Source: DAHUYF01 sp035553515
Lineage (GTDB): Bacteria; Pseudomonadota; Alphaproteobacteria; ATCC43930; CGMCC-115725
DNA length: 49,993 nt
Direction: 5' to 3'
Assembly: GCA_035553515.1 (NCBI GenBank)
Contig: DATNDG010000159.1
Span: 1 to 49,993 of the forward strand
The notes under the pieces are model-generated. The model saw only the letters and a program-made list of their open reading frames with translations, was not told the DNA's origin and did no database searches. Position numbers and translations under genes: made by a program. Shown in pieces: positions 15,277 through 23,320 of the stretch; the first letter of the stretch is position 1, and each line of letters begins with the position of its first letter.

Positions 15277-15561
15277 TCAAAGTGCTGCGATGTAGCGCGG
15301 CAACTTCGCCTCGAACTCGGGGAAGTAGCGGGCGATGACGCTGACATCGAAACGCGAAAGGATCGCTTCCTTCGGCTCCCGGTCGAGCAGGAAGCGGAAA
15401 GCGGCTTCGATGCAGCGTTCGGGCGTGCACGCCCCGTTCGCCAGCCGGCGATAATCGGCTTCGGACATGCCGACGTGATGGCGCGTCCGGCGGCCGCTCC
15501 CGCCGATCGTCACGTCGAATTCGAGGGGATCGGAACGGCCGGTTTGCTTTACGTCGATCAT
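15277..15561 (-). CDS. Conserved small protein of unknown function
   Basis: Encodes 94 residues, no signal peptide or membrane segment. It opens with a beta-type segment (LEFDVTIGGSGRRTRHHVGMSEADYRRLANG). A helical half follows (CTPERCIEAAFRFLLDREPKEAILSRFDVSVIARYFPEFEAKLPRYI). I do not recognise a named family, but the codon usage and the well-formed alternation of charged and hydrophobic residues support a real protein. It starts 21 nt after the VOC gene stop and may be its operon partner. Confidence 0.7.
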   Translation of the reverse strand: MIDVKQTGRSDPLEFDVTIGGSGRRTRHHVGMSEADYRRLANGACTPERCIEAAFRFLLDREPKEAILSRFDVSVIARYFPEFEAKLPRYIAAL

Positions 15562-15582
15562 CCTCGCCCTCGATCCCCCAGT

Positions 15583-16128
15583 CTACTCGATCAGCGTCAG
15601 TTCCTTGATGCTTGCACCGGAGCGCAAGCGCGCATCGAGCGCGTCGGGGTCGAATTCCACACCAACCGGATTCTTTCGGAAGGCGGCTCCCTCCATATAG
15701 GCGCGGCCTTGCTCGGCCGTCGCGAAATTGTCGATTTGCAGTTCAACCTGATTTTTGTCGGGGTCTTGATAGTACATCGAGGTCGTGGGGCCGTGATTGA
15801 CGCACCAGTGAGGCTGGATTCCGAGTTCTTTCAGGCGCCGATAATTTTCCAGAAGATCGTTCAGGCTCGCAAAGGTGAAGGCGACGTGGTGCAGTCCGGT
15901 CTCCCGCCCGGCGGCTATGGACCCTGCGACGCCCGGCTCGCGCTCCGCGAGTGGCCCCGGATTGAGGAAAGCGATCCGGTGATGCTCGTCATCGTAGCTG
16001 ATGAACGAGATGAACGGGCTCGCATCGTGGACGACCTGCGCGCTCAGGACCGTGCAGTACCATGCCTGCATTTCGGCTATGCGATTGGTCTGCAGCACGA
16101 TATGCGCAAGCTTGGTGGGTGGCGCCAT
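15583..16128 (-). CDS. VOC-family protein (glyoxalase / extradiol dioxygenase-like)
   Basis: Encodes 181 residues in the vicinal-oxygen-chelate fold. It has two beta-alpha-beta-beta-beta modules with the metal ligands His in LAHIVLQT (near residue 8), His in LHHVAFTF, and Glu in NQVELQIDN. These match type I extradiol ring-cleavage enzymes of the single-domain type. GGAGG 5 nt upstream fixes the start at 16128; a longer in-frame start at 16221 has no signal of its own. It lies 110 nt downstream of the FAD hydroxylase on the same strand, so ring hydroxylation followed by cleavage is a plausible sequence. The actual substrate cannot be read from the sequence. Confidence 0.85.
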   Translation of the reverse strand: MAPPTKLAHIVLQTNRIAEMQAWYCTVLSAQVVHDASPFISFISYDDEHHRIAFLNPGPLAEREPGVAGSIAAGRETGLHHVAFTFASLNDLLENYRRLKELGIQPHWCVNHGPTTSMYYQDPDKNQVELQIDNFATAEQGRAYMEGAAFRKNPVGVEFDPDALDARLRSGASIKELTLIE

Positions 16129-16238
16129 TGCTTCCTCCCGTGTTATCTCCTCGCTTGACGAGCGTCGAATTGGATCTGCGTGCTCGGGGCCGCAACCGGT
16201 GCGGCGCCGCCGAAAAGCCACGACCTGAAGCCTACGCT

Positions 16239-17945
16239 CTAATCGGTTACCCGCGGGAGTCCTTTTGACTCCGTCGCCGGGACGCGGGCGAGGACGCGGC
16301 TGACGACTTCCGCCGCGGCTTCATCGCTGTTGCCACGCCAGGCGACGATCTGGTCCGGCCGGATCAGCACGAGGTCGGCTTGATAGAGCTCCCGTGCGTC
16401 CTCGCGCCAGAGATCGACGACCTGCAACGGCAAGCGAGTCCCGGCGGAGGCTGCCACGATGCCTTCCCCCTCGGCCTTCGAGGAGAGGCGCAGCAGGGTC
16501 CATTCGAAGCCGAACGCGTCGTAAAGCGACTGCTCGGCCGAGAGCCACAGATGCGGCGCCCGGCCGCCGGGACAAGCCGAAGGCGTGTAGGCGTTGGCCG
16601 CGTCCGGCGGCGGCGCCGTGCCGTCGCCGACGATGACGGGGGAGGCGTAGCGCGCGCCGAAGGTGATGCCGGGGATGTTGAATTCCGCCCGGCCATGCGC
16701 GCCGAGATACGCGCCTGCGCCGCGCCGCGCCTCTGCGCCGGCGGGGGAGTCTTCCTCGATTTCGGCAACCGGCAGGAACGATCCCAGGGACTCTGCGAAC
16801 TGTCGCGCATAGCCCGTGTTGCGCCGCGCGACGGGCTGGCGCTCCGCCTCGTAGCTCGCCAGCAGATCGGCGCCGGCTTCTCCCCGAAGGACGGCCGCAA
16901 GCTTCCAGCCGAGATTTACCGCATCCTCGATGGCGGTGTTGTAGCCGAGCCCGCCCGCCGGCGTGAACAGATGCGCCGCATCGCCGGCGAGGAACACCCG
17001 GCTGCGCTGAAAACCCTCGGCCACCAGGGCGTAGCCGGCGATCCATGTGCCAAACGACAGGATCTCGGCGCGGATCGGCGCGCCGACCGCTGCCTCGAAC
17101 ATCGCGAGAGCGCGCTTCGGCGTGATCTCGCTTTCGACCTCGTGCGGCCTGAGCTGCGTGTGAAAGGCGAATTCGCCCTTGCCGTCGACTGCCGCCATGA
17201 AAGCGCGGCGGTCGGGGTTGAAGGTGACGTTCATCCAGGCCGGGGGATGCGGCACGATGCGATAGAACTCGGGCGCGCGCAGATAGAGCGCGAACATGCG
17301 CCCGCCGAAGAAGTCGCGGACGGCACCTTCCTCGCCGGCATAGCCCAGTCCCAGCGCCTGTCGCACGGTGCTGCGCGGACCGTCGGCGCCGACCAGGTAA
17401 GCGGCGCGGATCCGATGCGAGGCGCCGTCGCTCACGCGCTCGAGGTCGGCAACGATGCCGTCAGCGGTCTCGTCGAAGCGCAGGAGCCGCCAGCCGTAAT
17501 GAACCGAGATTCCCGGCAGCGCCTCGGCGTGCCGGCGCAGCACCTGCTCGACGAATTTCTGCGACACTCGATGCGGGAGTTCGGCGGCGCTCCAGGAGCC
17601 CGAGAGCTGCCTCACCCGTTCGGTCGCCTGCCGCGCGGAGGGCAGCTCGAAGCGGGCGAGCTCATGGCGCGCATAGCGGGTGAAATAAGCGATGTCGGTC
17701 GGGAAGTCCGGCGGCAATCCGAGTGCCCTGATCTCCTGTGCGAAGCCCAGGCGCCGGAAATGCTCCATGGTCCGGGCCTGGGTCGCGTTGGCCTGCGGAT
17801 TGAACGCCGTGGTCGGCTTCTGATCGACCAGAATGGCGGCGATGCCGCGGCGCCCCAGCTCGTTGGCCAGCATCAGCCCGCAGGGGCCGCCGCCGACGAT
17901 CAGGACGGAACAGCCGTTGGGCGGAAGGGTCGACAGGTCCACCAT
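16239..17945 (-). CDS. FAD-dependent aromatic hydroxylase (phenol/PCP monooxygenase-like)
   Basis: Encodes 568 residues. The N-terminal dinucleotide-binding motif is VLIVGGGPCGLMLANELGRRG. The DG motif region is LVGADGPRSTVRQALGLGY. The second FAD motif is RVFLAGDAAHLFTPAGGLGYN followed by AIEDAVNLGWKLA, as in class A flavoprotein hydroxylases (UbiH/PheA/PcpB superfamily). The roughly 150-residue C-terminal extension matches the thioredoxin-like domain of the phenol-hydroxylase subgroup. I use the ATG at 17945, which begins just before the FAD motif; upstream in-frame ATGs run through the regulatory region. It is divergent from the MarR gene, with a palindrome midway that could be the operator. 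Confidence 0.9.
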   Translation of the reverse strand: MVDLSTLPPNGCSVLIVGGGPCGLMLANELGRRGIAAILVDQKPTTAFNPQANATQARTMEHFRRLGFAQEIRALGLPPDFPTDIAYFTRYARHELARFELPSARQATERVRQLSGSWSAAELPHRVSQKFVEQVLRRHAEALPGISVHYGWRLLRFDETADGIVADLERVSDGASHRIRAAYLVGADGPRSTVRQALGLGYAGEEGAVRDFFGGRMFALYLRAPEFYRIVPHPPAWMNVTFNPDRRAFMAAVDGKGEFAFHTQLRPHEVESEITPKRALAMFEAAVGAPIRAEILSFGTWIAGYALVAEGFQRSRVFLAGDAAHLFTPAGGLGYNTAIEDAVNLGWKLAAVLRGEAGADLLASYEAERQPVARRNTGYARQFAESLGSFLPVAEIEEDSPAGAEARRGAGAYLGAHGRAEFNIPGITFGARYASPVIVGDGTAPPPDAANAYTPSACPGGRAPHLWLSAEQSLYDAFGFEWTLLRLSSKAEGEGIVAASAGTRLPLQVVDLWREDARELYQADLVLIRPDQIVAWRGNSDEAAAEVVSRVLARVPATESKGLPRVTD

Positions 17946-18032
17946 GTTCCGCAGGCGCCTTCGTGCTCCCGGTGGTGTCGCCAAGCCGGTGCTAAACGGC
18001 GAAGATTGACGGTAGTTCGATGCCGCATAGTT

Positions 18033-18051
18033 GTCAAACGAACTGTTTGAC
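18033..18051. promoter_or_regulatory. Perfect 19-bp palindrome, probable MarR operator
   Basis: GTCAAAC, the 5-nt spacer GAACT and GTTTGAC form a perfect inverted repeat. It sits almost exactly midway between the hydroxylase start (17945, -) and the MarR start (18145, +), where MarR-type repressors usually bind. Confidence 0.75.
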
Positions 18052-18144
18052 TCCATACTAATTTTGCACCTATCGTATCGGACGATTTTGGCGCTCGAGG
18101 CGATCACGCCGAGGTGCCGGCGTCGCGGAGTTTTGGTGGGTCGC

Positions 18145-18684
18145 ATGTCTACAGCAAGGGTGAAGACCGTCCGGCAGCAGGAGCCGCCTGCGCCGCGACA
18201 GATCGATCTGGGTTGGCTCGGGGGGACGGTCGGCTTTTATCTGAGGATCGCGTCCGAGGCGGCGTTTCAGTCCTTTGCCCGCCGGGCGGACGGCGTCGAT
18301 GCCAGCCCGTGGCGGTTTGCCGCCCTCGCGCTGATCGATGCCAATCCCGGCCTGACCCAGGGCGAACTCGCCGCCGCGATCCACCGCAGAACATCGACCT
18401 TGACCGCCGTGCTGGATGATTTGTGCCGGCTCGGCTACGTGATCCGGGAGCGGGGCGAAAACGATCGAAGAAGCTACCGGCTGAGCCTGACGCGGGCGGG
18501 TAAGGCCGTGATGACCGAACTCAAGGCGAGCGCCCTCGCGCATGAGCGCGAGATCGATCGGCTGATCGGGCGTGCCGGCCGGGCGGATTTCATCCAGGCG
18601 CTGCAGCGGATCATCGCGGGGTTGTCTCGGGACGACTGGTCGAGGCTGGTCCAACGCCTCTCGGAAGGGAGGACCGCGGGATGA
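18145..18684 (+). CDS. MarR-family transcriptional regulator
   Basis: Encodes 179 residues. The winged-helix region covers about 60-125: a first helix with WRFAALALIDANPGLTQGELAAAI, a recognition helix with RRTSTLTAVLDDLCRLGYVIRE, and the wing GENDRRSYRLSLTRAGKAV, where the D-x-R motif is typical of MarR. The C-terminal helices would dimerise. The start at 18145 has GGTGGG upstream and gives a usual N-terminus. It overlaps the LLM oxidoreductase by 4 nt and is divergent from the FAD hydroxylase, with a palindrome between them. It likely represses both units until an aromatic ligand binds. Confidence 0.9.
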   Translation: MSTARVKTVRQQEPPAPRQIDLGWLGGTVGFYLRIASEAAFQSFARRADGVDASPWRFAALALIDANPGLTQGELAAAIHRRTSTLTAVLDDLCRLGYVIRERGENDRRSYRLSLTRAGKAVMTELKASALAHEREIDRLIGRAGRADFIQALQRIIAGLSRDDWSRLVQRLSEGRTAG

Positions 18685-19709
18685 TCAAGCCATGGATCTT
18701 CGAGTTCCTGCCGGAACTCGGCGATGAGACCTTGGATCCGGAGCCGCGCGACGCGGCGGAGTATTTCGCGCACTACCTCGAGCTCTGGGAACGTGACGAG
18801 GCGCTGGGATTCGAGGGGATCTTCTTCAGCGAGCATCATTTCGGGGGATCTTTTTCCGCATCCCCGAACTTGCTGATCGCGGCCGTTGCGGCGCGCACGC
18901 GCAGGCTCCGGCTCGGCGTCATGGGATTGGTGCTGCCCTATTATCACCCGGCACGCGTCGTCGAAGAGATCGGGCTGCTCGACTATCTCACGGGCGGCCG
19001 GCTCGAGCTTGGCACGGCAATCGGCGTGCCGCAGGAGCTCGCGCGGCTGAATCTGACGATGGCGGAAGCGCGGGAGCGCCATGACGAGATCCTCGACGTG
19101 ATCGATGCCGCGCTCGCCCAACGGGTCGTGTCCCATCAGGGAAAGCATTTCTCGTTCGAGAATCTGCGGCTTTTGCCGAGGAGCTTCCAACGGCCGTCAC
19201 CGCCGCGCTGGACCACGGTGGTGAGTGCTGAGTCCGCGCGCCGGGCGGCGCGGCGCCACTTGAAGATTGCGACCGGCTTCAATTCGACAGAGGCGATCAA
19301 GGCGATTTTCGACGCTTATCGCGCGGAAGCCGATGCTGCTGGGTTCGCTGCGGGTCCCGACGCCGTCGCCTTGCGCCGCCGGGTCACGGTGGCGGCGACG
19401 GCTGGCGAAGCGCGTGAATACGCCGCTGCGGTAGCAAAGCGCCTGGAGCGTTACGTATCGCAAGATCCCAGGCTCAGGCAGAACGTCCCCGATGCGTCGC
19501 CTTCGGGCGGGTTCAGCCTCAGCGACGATGAGTTCATTTCAGGGACGCCTGTTCAGGTCGCCGAGGAGATCATCGATCAGTGCCGCGCGGTCGGCGCGGG
19601 TCACTTCCTGGCGGTCCTGCATTGGGGCGCGCCGCTCGCCGAAGTGACGCAGGCGCACGAGCAATTTGGACGCAAGGTCATTCCGCTGCTGCGGCAAGCA
19701 TCCTTCTGA
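18681..19709 (+). CDS. LLM-class flavin-dependent oxidoreductase
   Basis: Encodes 342 residues in the bacterial-luciferase-like TIM-barrel fold. The N-terminal region WIFEFLPELGD, GFEGIFFSEHHFGG (the conserved E-H-H segment), RLRLGVMGLVLPYYHPARVVEEIGLLDYLTGGRLELG and the C-terminal GTPVQVAEEIIDQC are family hallmarks. These enzymes use reduced FMN and O2 to oxidise aromatics, sulfonates or amines; the partner flavin reductase is not encoded nearby. It is coupled by a 4-nt overlap to the MarR gene, so it is probably under its control. It converges on the aldolase-like gene, with only 10 nt between the stops. Confidence 0.9.
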   Translation: MIKPWIFEFLPELGDETLDPEPRDAAEYFAHYLELWERDEALGFEGIFFSEHHFGGSFSASPNLLIAAVAARTRRLRLGVMGLVLPYYHPARVVEEIGLLDYLTGGRLELGTAIGVPQELARLNLTMAEARERHDEILDVIDAALAQRVVSHQGKHFSFENLRLLPRSFQRPSPPRWTTVVSAESARRAARRHLKIATGFNSTEAIKAIFDAYRAEADAAGFAAGPDAVALRRRVTVAATAGEAREYAAAVAKRLERYVSQDPRLRQNVPDASPSGGFSLSDDEFISGTPVQVAEEIIDQCRAVGAGHFLAVLHWGAPLAEVTQAHEQFGRKVIPLLRQASF

Positions 19710-19719
19710 TCAGCGGCCG

Positions 19720-20421
19720 TCAGGAGCCGGCGCCGCGCCAATCCGATCGCACCATCTCGCAGCCGAGGCGCTTCAGGCTCTCGTCGACCCAGGCGCGATC
19801 GACCTTCCCGGAACGGATCTCGCCCATCATGCGCTCTTCCGCCTGGTGCTTGGCGCGCGCCGCGGCATAGACGGTTTCGACTTCGCCGAAAGGTATGCAA
19901 AGCAGCCCGTCCTCGTCGCCCAGGACGAGATCGCCGGGCTCGACGACCATGCCGTCGAAGGCCACCGGCACATTGATCTCGCCGGGCCCGTCCTTGTAAG
20001 GCCCGCGATGGGTGACGCCGGCGGCATAGACCGGGAAGCGGCCGGCGCGCAGCGCGCCCGAATCGCGGATCGAGCCGTTAATGACGATGCCGGCCACACC
20101 GCGCCGCTCCGCCTGGGAGGCCATCAGCTCGCCGATGATCGCGGTCGTCAGATCGCCGCCGGCATCGACGACGATGACATCGCCCGGCTCGGCGATGTCG
20201 ATCGCCTTATGGGCCATCAGATTGTCGCCGGGCCGCGTCTTCACGGTGAGCGCCGGCCCCGCCATGACGCCGCCGCCATGCATCGGCCTGAGCCGTGGCC
20301 CGCCGGCCGACATGCGCGACATGCAATCGCTGATGTTGGCGAGGGGGAGCTCCTTGAATCTGGCGATGACGGCCGCGTCGACCTTGCGGCTGCGGCTGAA
20401 GATACGAAATCCGATGGTCAT
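19720..20421 (-). CDS. RraA-fold protein, CHA/HMG-aldolase-like
   Basis: Encodes 233 residues. Family motifs: ISDCMSRMSAGGPRLRPM near the N-terminus, VDAGGDLTTAIIGELMASQAERRG, GIVINGSIRDSGALRAGRFPVYAAG with the metal-site Arg-Asp pair, and NVPVAFDGMVVEPGDLVLGDEDGLL. The fold is shared by the RNase E regulator RraA and by 4-carboxy-4-hydroxy-2-oxoadipate aldolases. Intact metal-site residues and the catabolic surroundings favour an aldolase or decarboxylase role at the end of an aromatic-ring-cleavage route. It lies 35 nt downstream of the decarboxylase-like gene on the same strand. Confidence 0.85.
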   Translation of the reverse strand: MTIGFRIFSRSRKVDAAVIARFKELPLANISDCMSRMSAGGPRLRPMHGGGVMAGPALTVKTRPGDNLMAHKAIDIAEPGDVIVVDAGGDLTTAIIGELMASQAERRGVAGIVINGSIRDSGALRAGRFPVYAAGVTHRGPYKDGPGEINVPVAFDGMVVEPGDLVLGDEDGLLCIPFGEVETVYAAARAKHQAEERMMGEIRSGKVDRAWVDESLKRLGCEMVRSDWRGAGS

Positions 20422-20456
20422 GGCGGGTCAGCTCCTTGCGGGGATCGGAGGGGAGG

Positions 20457-21377
20457 CTAGGGCAGGGGCGCGAACAGGCTGTCGGGGGAAAGCCGGCTCG
20501 GCGTCACCTTCTGCTCGACGGCGAAGTCAACGATCGCGTCGAGAGCCCTGCGATTGGGCTCGATGCCGTAGGGGAACGGGTCGCCCACCACGTCGCCCAA
20601 TTCGCGCGCCGTGCGGTCGGCCGGCGAAAGCTCGGCGCTGCGGGCGAGATGCTCCATGTAGCGCGCCTTGGCGGCAACGAATAGCTCGAAGAGCTCCCGC
20701 GCCAGCGCCGGGTTCTGCGCCAGCAGTGCGTCCTTGATGACGACCGCGTGGTTGAGCGGGTAAAGGCCGGTCCGGCGGAAGGAGGCAAATCCGGCGTCGC
20801 GCGCATTCGGGATCAGCGGGCGGATGGCGGGAGACTCGCTGCGGATGTCGCCGATCGCCGCCGCGCAGCGACCCGACAGCAGCAGCTCCTCGACCGATTT
20901 GCCACGGCAGGAATAGTCGACATTGGCGGGCGCGCGATACTCCGCCACATGCTCCTCGTCGGTCGGCAGCCAGGTGACGCTGTCGAGGTCGAGCCCGTAT
21001 TCACGGGCGAGGATGCCGCGCGCCCAAAGCCCGGTGGTGACGGTGTAGCCGCGGTTGACCGCGACCTGTCGGTCGGCAAGATCCTTGGGCGAATTTATGC
21101 CCGAAACGACGGTGCATACCGCGGCGCGGTGATGAAAGTTCCGCGTGAGGAAGACGGGGAGGGCGGTGATCGGCTTCCCCAGCGCCTTGGCGCAGAGATA
21201 GGTGGTGAACGCCATCTCGCAGACGTCGAAGTCGAGGCCGCGCACCATCCGCCGCATTGCCGCGGTGATCGGCTCGACGCGGGCGAAATCGAGGGCCAGG
21301 CCCTCCGAGCGGAGGCTGCCGTCCTTCAACGGGCGCGTTAGGCCGTAATCGCCGAGGGCAACGCTGAGAGGCTGCAC
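20457..21377 (-). CDS. 4,5-dihydroxyphthalate decarboxylase-like / substrate-binding-fold protein
   Basis: Encodes 306 residues from a GTG start with GGAG about 9 nt upstream. The N-terminal region VALGDYGLTRPLKDGSLRSEGLALDFARVEPITAAMRRMVRGLDFDVCEMAFTTYL closely matches the signature of 4,5-dihydroxyphthalate decarboxylases (ACGDYDRT, G-I-D-L-N, F-D-V-A-E-M-S). The rest has the two-lobe periplasmic-binding fold. There is no signal peptide, so it is cytoplasmic, which favours an enzyme over a transporter component. It would remove CO2 from a dihydroxylated aromatic acid. The neighbouring genes for an extradiol-type dioxygenase and an aldolase-like protein fit such a pathway. Confidence 0.75.
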   Translation of the reverse strand: MQPLSVALGDYGLTRPLKDGSLRSEGLALDFARVEPITAAMRRMVRGLDFDVCEMAFTTYLCAKALGKPITALPVFLTRNFHHRAAVCTVVSGINSPKDLADRQVAVNRGYTVTTGLWARGILAREYGLDLDSVTWLPTDEEHVAEYRAPANVDYSCRGKSVEELLLSGRCAAAIGDIRSESPAIRPLIPNARDAGFASFRRTGLYPLNHAVVIKDALLAQNPALARELFELFVAAKARYMEHLARSAELSPADRTARELGDVVGDPFPYGIEPNRRALDAIVDFAVEQKVTPSRLSPDSLFAPLP

Positions 21378-21453
21378 GGGGGCCGCTCCGTCGAAAGTGA
21401 GGCAGGCAAAATATCCGCTCCTCCTGGGAACGGCAATTCGCCCGCCGGACCGG

Positions 21454-22350
21454 TCAGATCTCGGCGCGCTCGAGTTCGCCCCGGCTCGCCATGCGGGGGT
21501 CGGCGCGACCGCCCCAGCTGTCGAAGAAGTCGGGCGAGGCCGGCAAGCGGCGCGGCGCGCGGGCCGTGTGCTCCGGGAACTGCTCCATGCCGAAGCTGTA
21601 CTCCACGGTCATGCCATCGGGATCGAGCCAGTAGAGGAACACGCTGCCCGAGGCGGGGTGGCGGCCGGGCCCATAGACGATCGGGACGCCGGCGGCATTG
21701 AGGCGGTGCAGCGCGCGGCCGATGTCGTCGATCTCGGTCACCATGAAATTGACATGGTGCCAGCCGTTCCGCGTCCCGTTGCCGACGCCGAAGCCGTGGT
21801 GGAAGGGATTTGGAAAGCAGCGGAAGAAGCTGATCGCCTCGCCCAGTGAATCCGATTCCGCGAAATTGAGCACCTCGCGCAGGAAGGCCGTGACCTCGCT
21901 GTAGTGCGCGGTGCGGATCACCGCATGGCCGAGCCGCTGGATTCTCGCGACGCTCGGCCGGAACGCATAGGGGCGCGTCTCCGCCGGACGATAGAACTCG
22001 AAGGTGACGCCGCTCTTGGGCTCGACCATGCGGGTGGCGCGGCCCAAATGACGGGCGCGGCATTCCGCATGCGGAAGCTCACGCCAGGCGACGTCATGTC
22101 GGCTGAGCGCGTCGTGCAGCGGCGCGAACTGAGCCTCGTCCTCGAGCATCCAGCCGACGCGCTTCAGTCCGGGTTCGGCCGCCTGGTGGAGCACGAGGCT
22201 GTGATGATCGGCATCGCAGCGTAGCAGCACCTCGCCGCGCTCGCCCTCGCCGACGAATTCGAGGCCGACCAGCTGCTCGTAGAAGCTGCGGGAGCGGCCG
22301 GTGTCGGTGACGTTGAGCTCGACATAACCGAGTTTCTGATAGCGGATCAT
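21454..22350 (-). CDS. Two-domain type I extradiol dioxygenase-like VOC protein
   Basis: Encodes 298 residues, the usual length of two-domain ring-cleavage dioxygenases. The N-terminal domain begins YVELNVTDTGRSRSFYEQLVGLEF. The catalytic C-terminal domain has the expected iron ligands: His in RLGHAVIRT, His in WHHVNFMVTE, and Glu in MTVEYSFG, plus the DPDG turn. The start at 22350 has GAGGT upstream overlapping the stop of the TauD-type gene 8 nt away, so translation is probably coupled. It would open a catechol- or protocatechuate-like ring. It lies 76 nt upstream of the decarboxylase-like gene. Confidence 0.85.
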   Translation of the reverse strand: MIRYQKLGYVELNVTDTGRSRSFYEQLVGLEFVGEGERGEVLLRCDADHHSLVLHQAAEPGLKRVGWMLEDEAQFAPLHDALSRHDVAWRELPHAECRARHLGRATRMVEPKSGVTFEFYRPAETRPYAFRPSVARIQRLGHAVIRTAHYSEVTAFLREVLNFAESDSLGEAISFFRCFPNPFHHGFGVGNGTRNGWHHVNFMVTEIDDIGRALHRLNAAGVPIVYGPGRHPASGSVFLYWLDPDGMTVEYSFGMEQFPEHTARAPRRLPASPDFFDSWGGRADPRMASRGELERAEI

Positions 22351-22358
22351 GGGTGACC

Positions 22359-23246
22359 TCACGCCGCTTGCGGCTGTTCGATCGTTGGACCGTCGCCGGC
22401 CACGGTGGTCCGGCGCATGTCGCGCGGCTCTTTCTCGTCGAAGCGACGCACCCGGTGCATGGTTTGGCGATTGTCCCACATCACGAGATCGAAGGGGCGC
22501 CAACGATGCGCATAGACGAAAGCCGGAGATGTTGCGTGCTCGGTCAGATCGCGCAGAAAGGCGCGAGCTTCCGGCACCGGCCAGCCGAGGATCGCGCCGG
22601 CATGCGACGAGAGAAAAAGTGACTTCCGGCCGGTCTGCGGATGCGTCCTCACCAGGCGCTGGCGCACCGGCCGGAACATGGCGCGCTCCTCGGCCGAAAG
22701 CTCGGTGAATCCCAGCGCGCCCCGCGAATAGATGAGCGAATGCTCGCAGACCAGGGCCTCGACCTCCGCCCTGGTCTCGGCATCGAGAGCGTCATAGGCG
22801 GCGCGCATATCGGCGAATTCGGTATCGCCGCCGCGCCGCGCGATGAGCCGCCCCGACAGCAGCGAATACTTCGCCGGCACGGCGCGATAGGAACTGTCGG
22901 AATGCCAGAGGCGGTTGCCGAGGTTGAACAGTCGCCGCCGGTCGTCACGCGACAGCGGCGCGCCCCCGCGATCGAGATTCGAGACATCGATCATGCGCGG
23001 GTCGAGCCGGTTCTGCTCGGGCTTGGCGATATGGCCGCCGGCCGAATTCTCGATCTCGCCGAAATGCCGTGTGAAGGCAATCTGCTGCTCGTCGGTGAGA
23101 TCTTGTTCGCGGAATACCAGGACGGCGCGGTCGTCGATGGCGGCACGCAGCTCGGCGATTTCGCCCGCGCCGAGCGGGCGGGCGAGGTCGATGCCGGATA
23201 CCTCCGCCGCAAACCCGGGATGAATTTTGCGGATCGAAAGGGCCAT
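22359..23246 (-). CDS. TauD/TfdA-family Fe(II)/2-oxoglutarate dioxygenase
   Basis: Encodes 295 residues. The facial triad is visible: His115 and Asp117 in NRLWHSDSSY, and the distal His in NRQTMHRVRRFD. The Arg of RRTTV, which binds 2-oxoglutarate, follows, and FGEIE is the N-terminal family mark. GGAGAG 5 nt upstream supports the start. Such enzymes hydroxylate taurine, phenoxyacetates or alkyl sulfates. It is first of a four-gene unit (this gene, extradiol-like, decarboxylase-like, aldolase-like), so oxidative side-chain removal from an aromatic substrate is plausible, by inference. A paralogue is at 27520. Confidence 0.9.
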   Translation of the reverse strand: MALSIRKIHPGFAAEVSGIDLARPLGAGEIAELRAAIDDRAVLVFREQDLTDEQQIAFTRHFGEIENSAGGHIAKPEQNRLDPRMIDVSNLDRGGAPLSRDDRRRLFNLGNRLWHSDSSYRAVPAKYSLLSGRLIARRGGDTEFADMRAAYDALDAETRAEVEALVCEHSLIYSRGALGFTELSAEERAMFRPVRQRLVRTHPQTGRKSLFLSSHAGAILGWPVPEARAFLRDLTEHATSPAFVYAHRWRPFDLVMWDNRQTMHRVRRFDEKEPRDMRRTTVAGDGPTIEQPQAA

Positions 23247-23320
23247 CCGAGCTCTCCGCCGCTGTCCAGCTCTAGGCTAGCGCAGCGCGGCGGGCGCGTC
23301 ACCCGTGCTCGAAGGGACGG

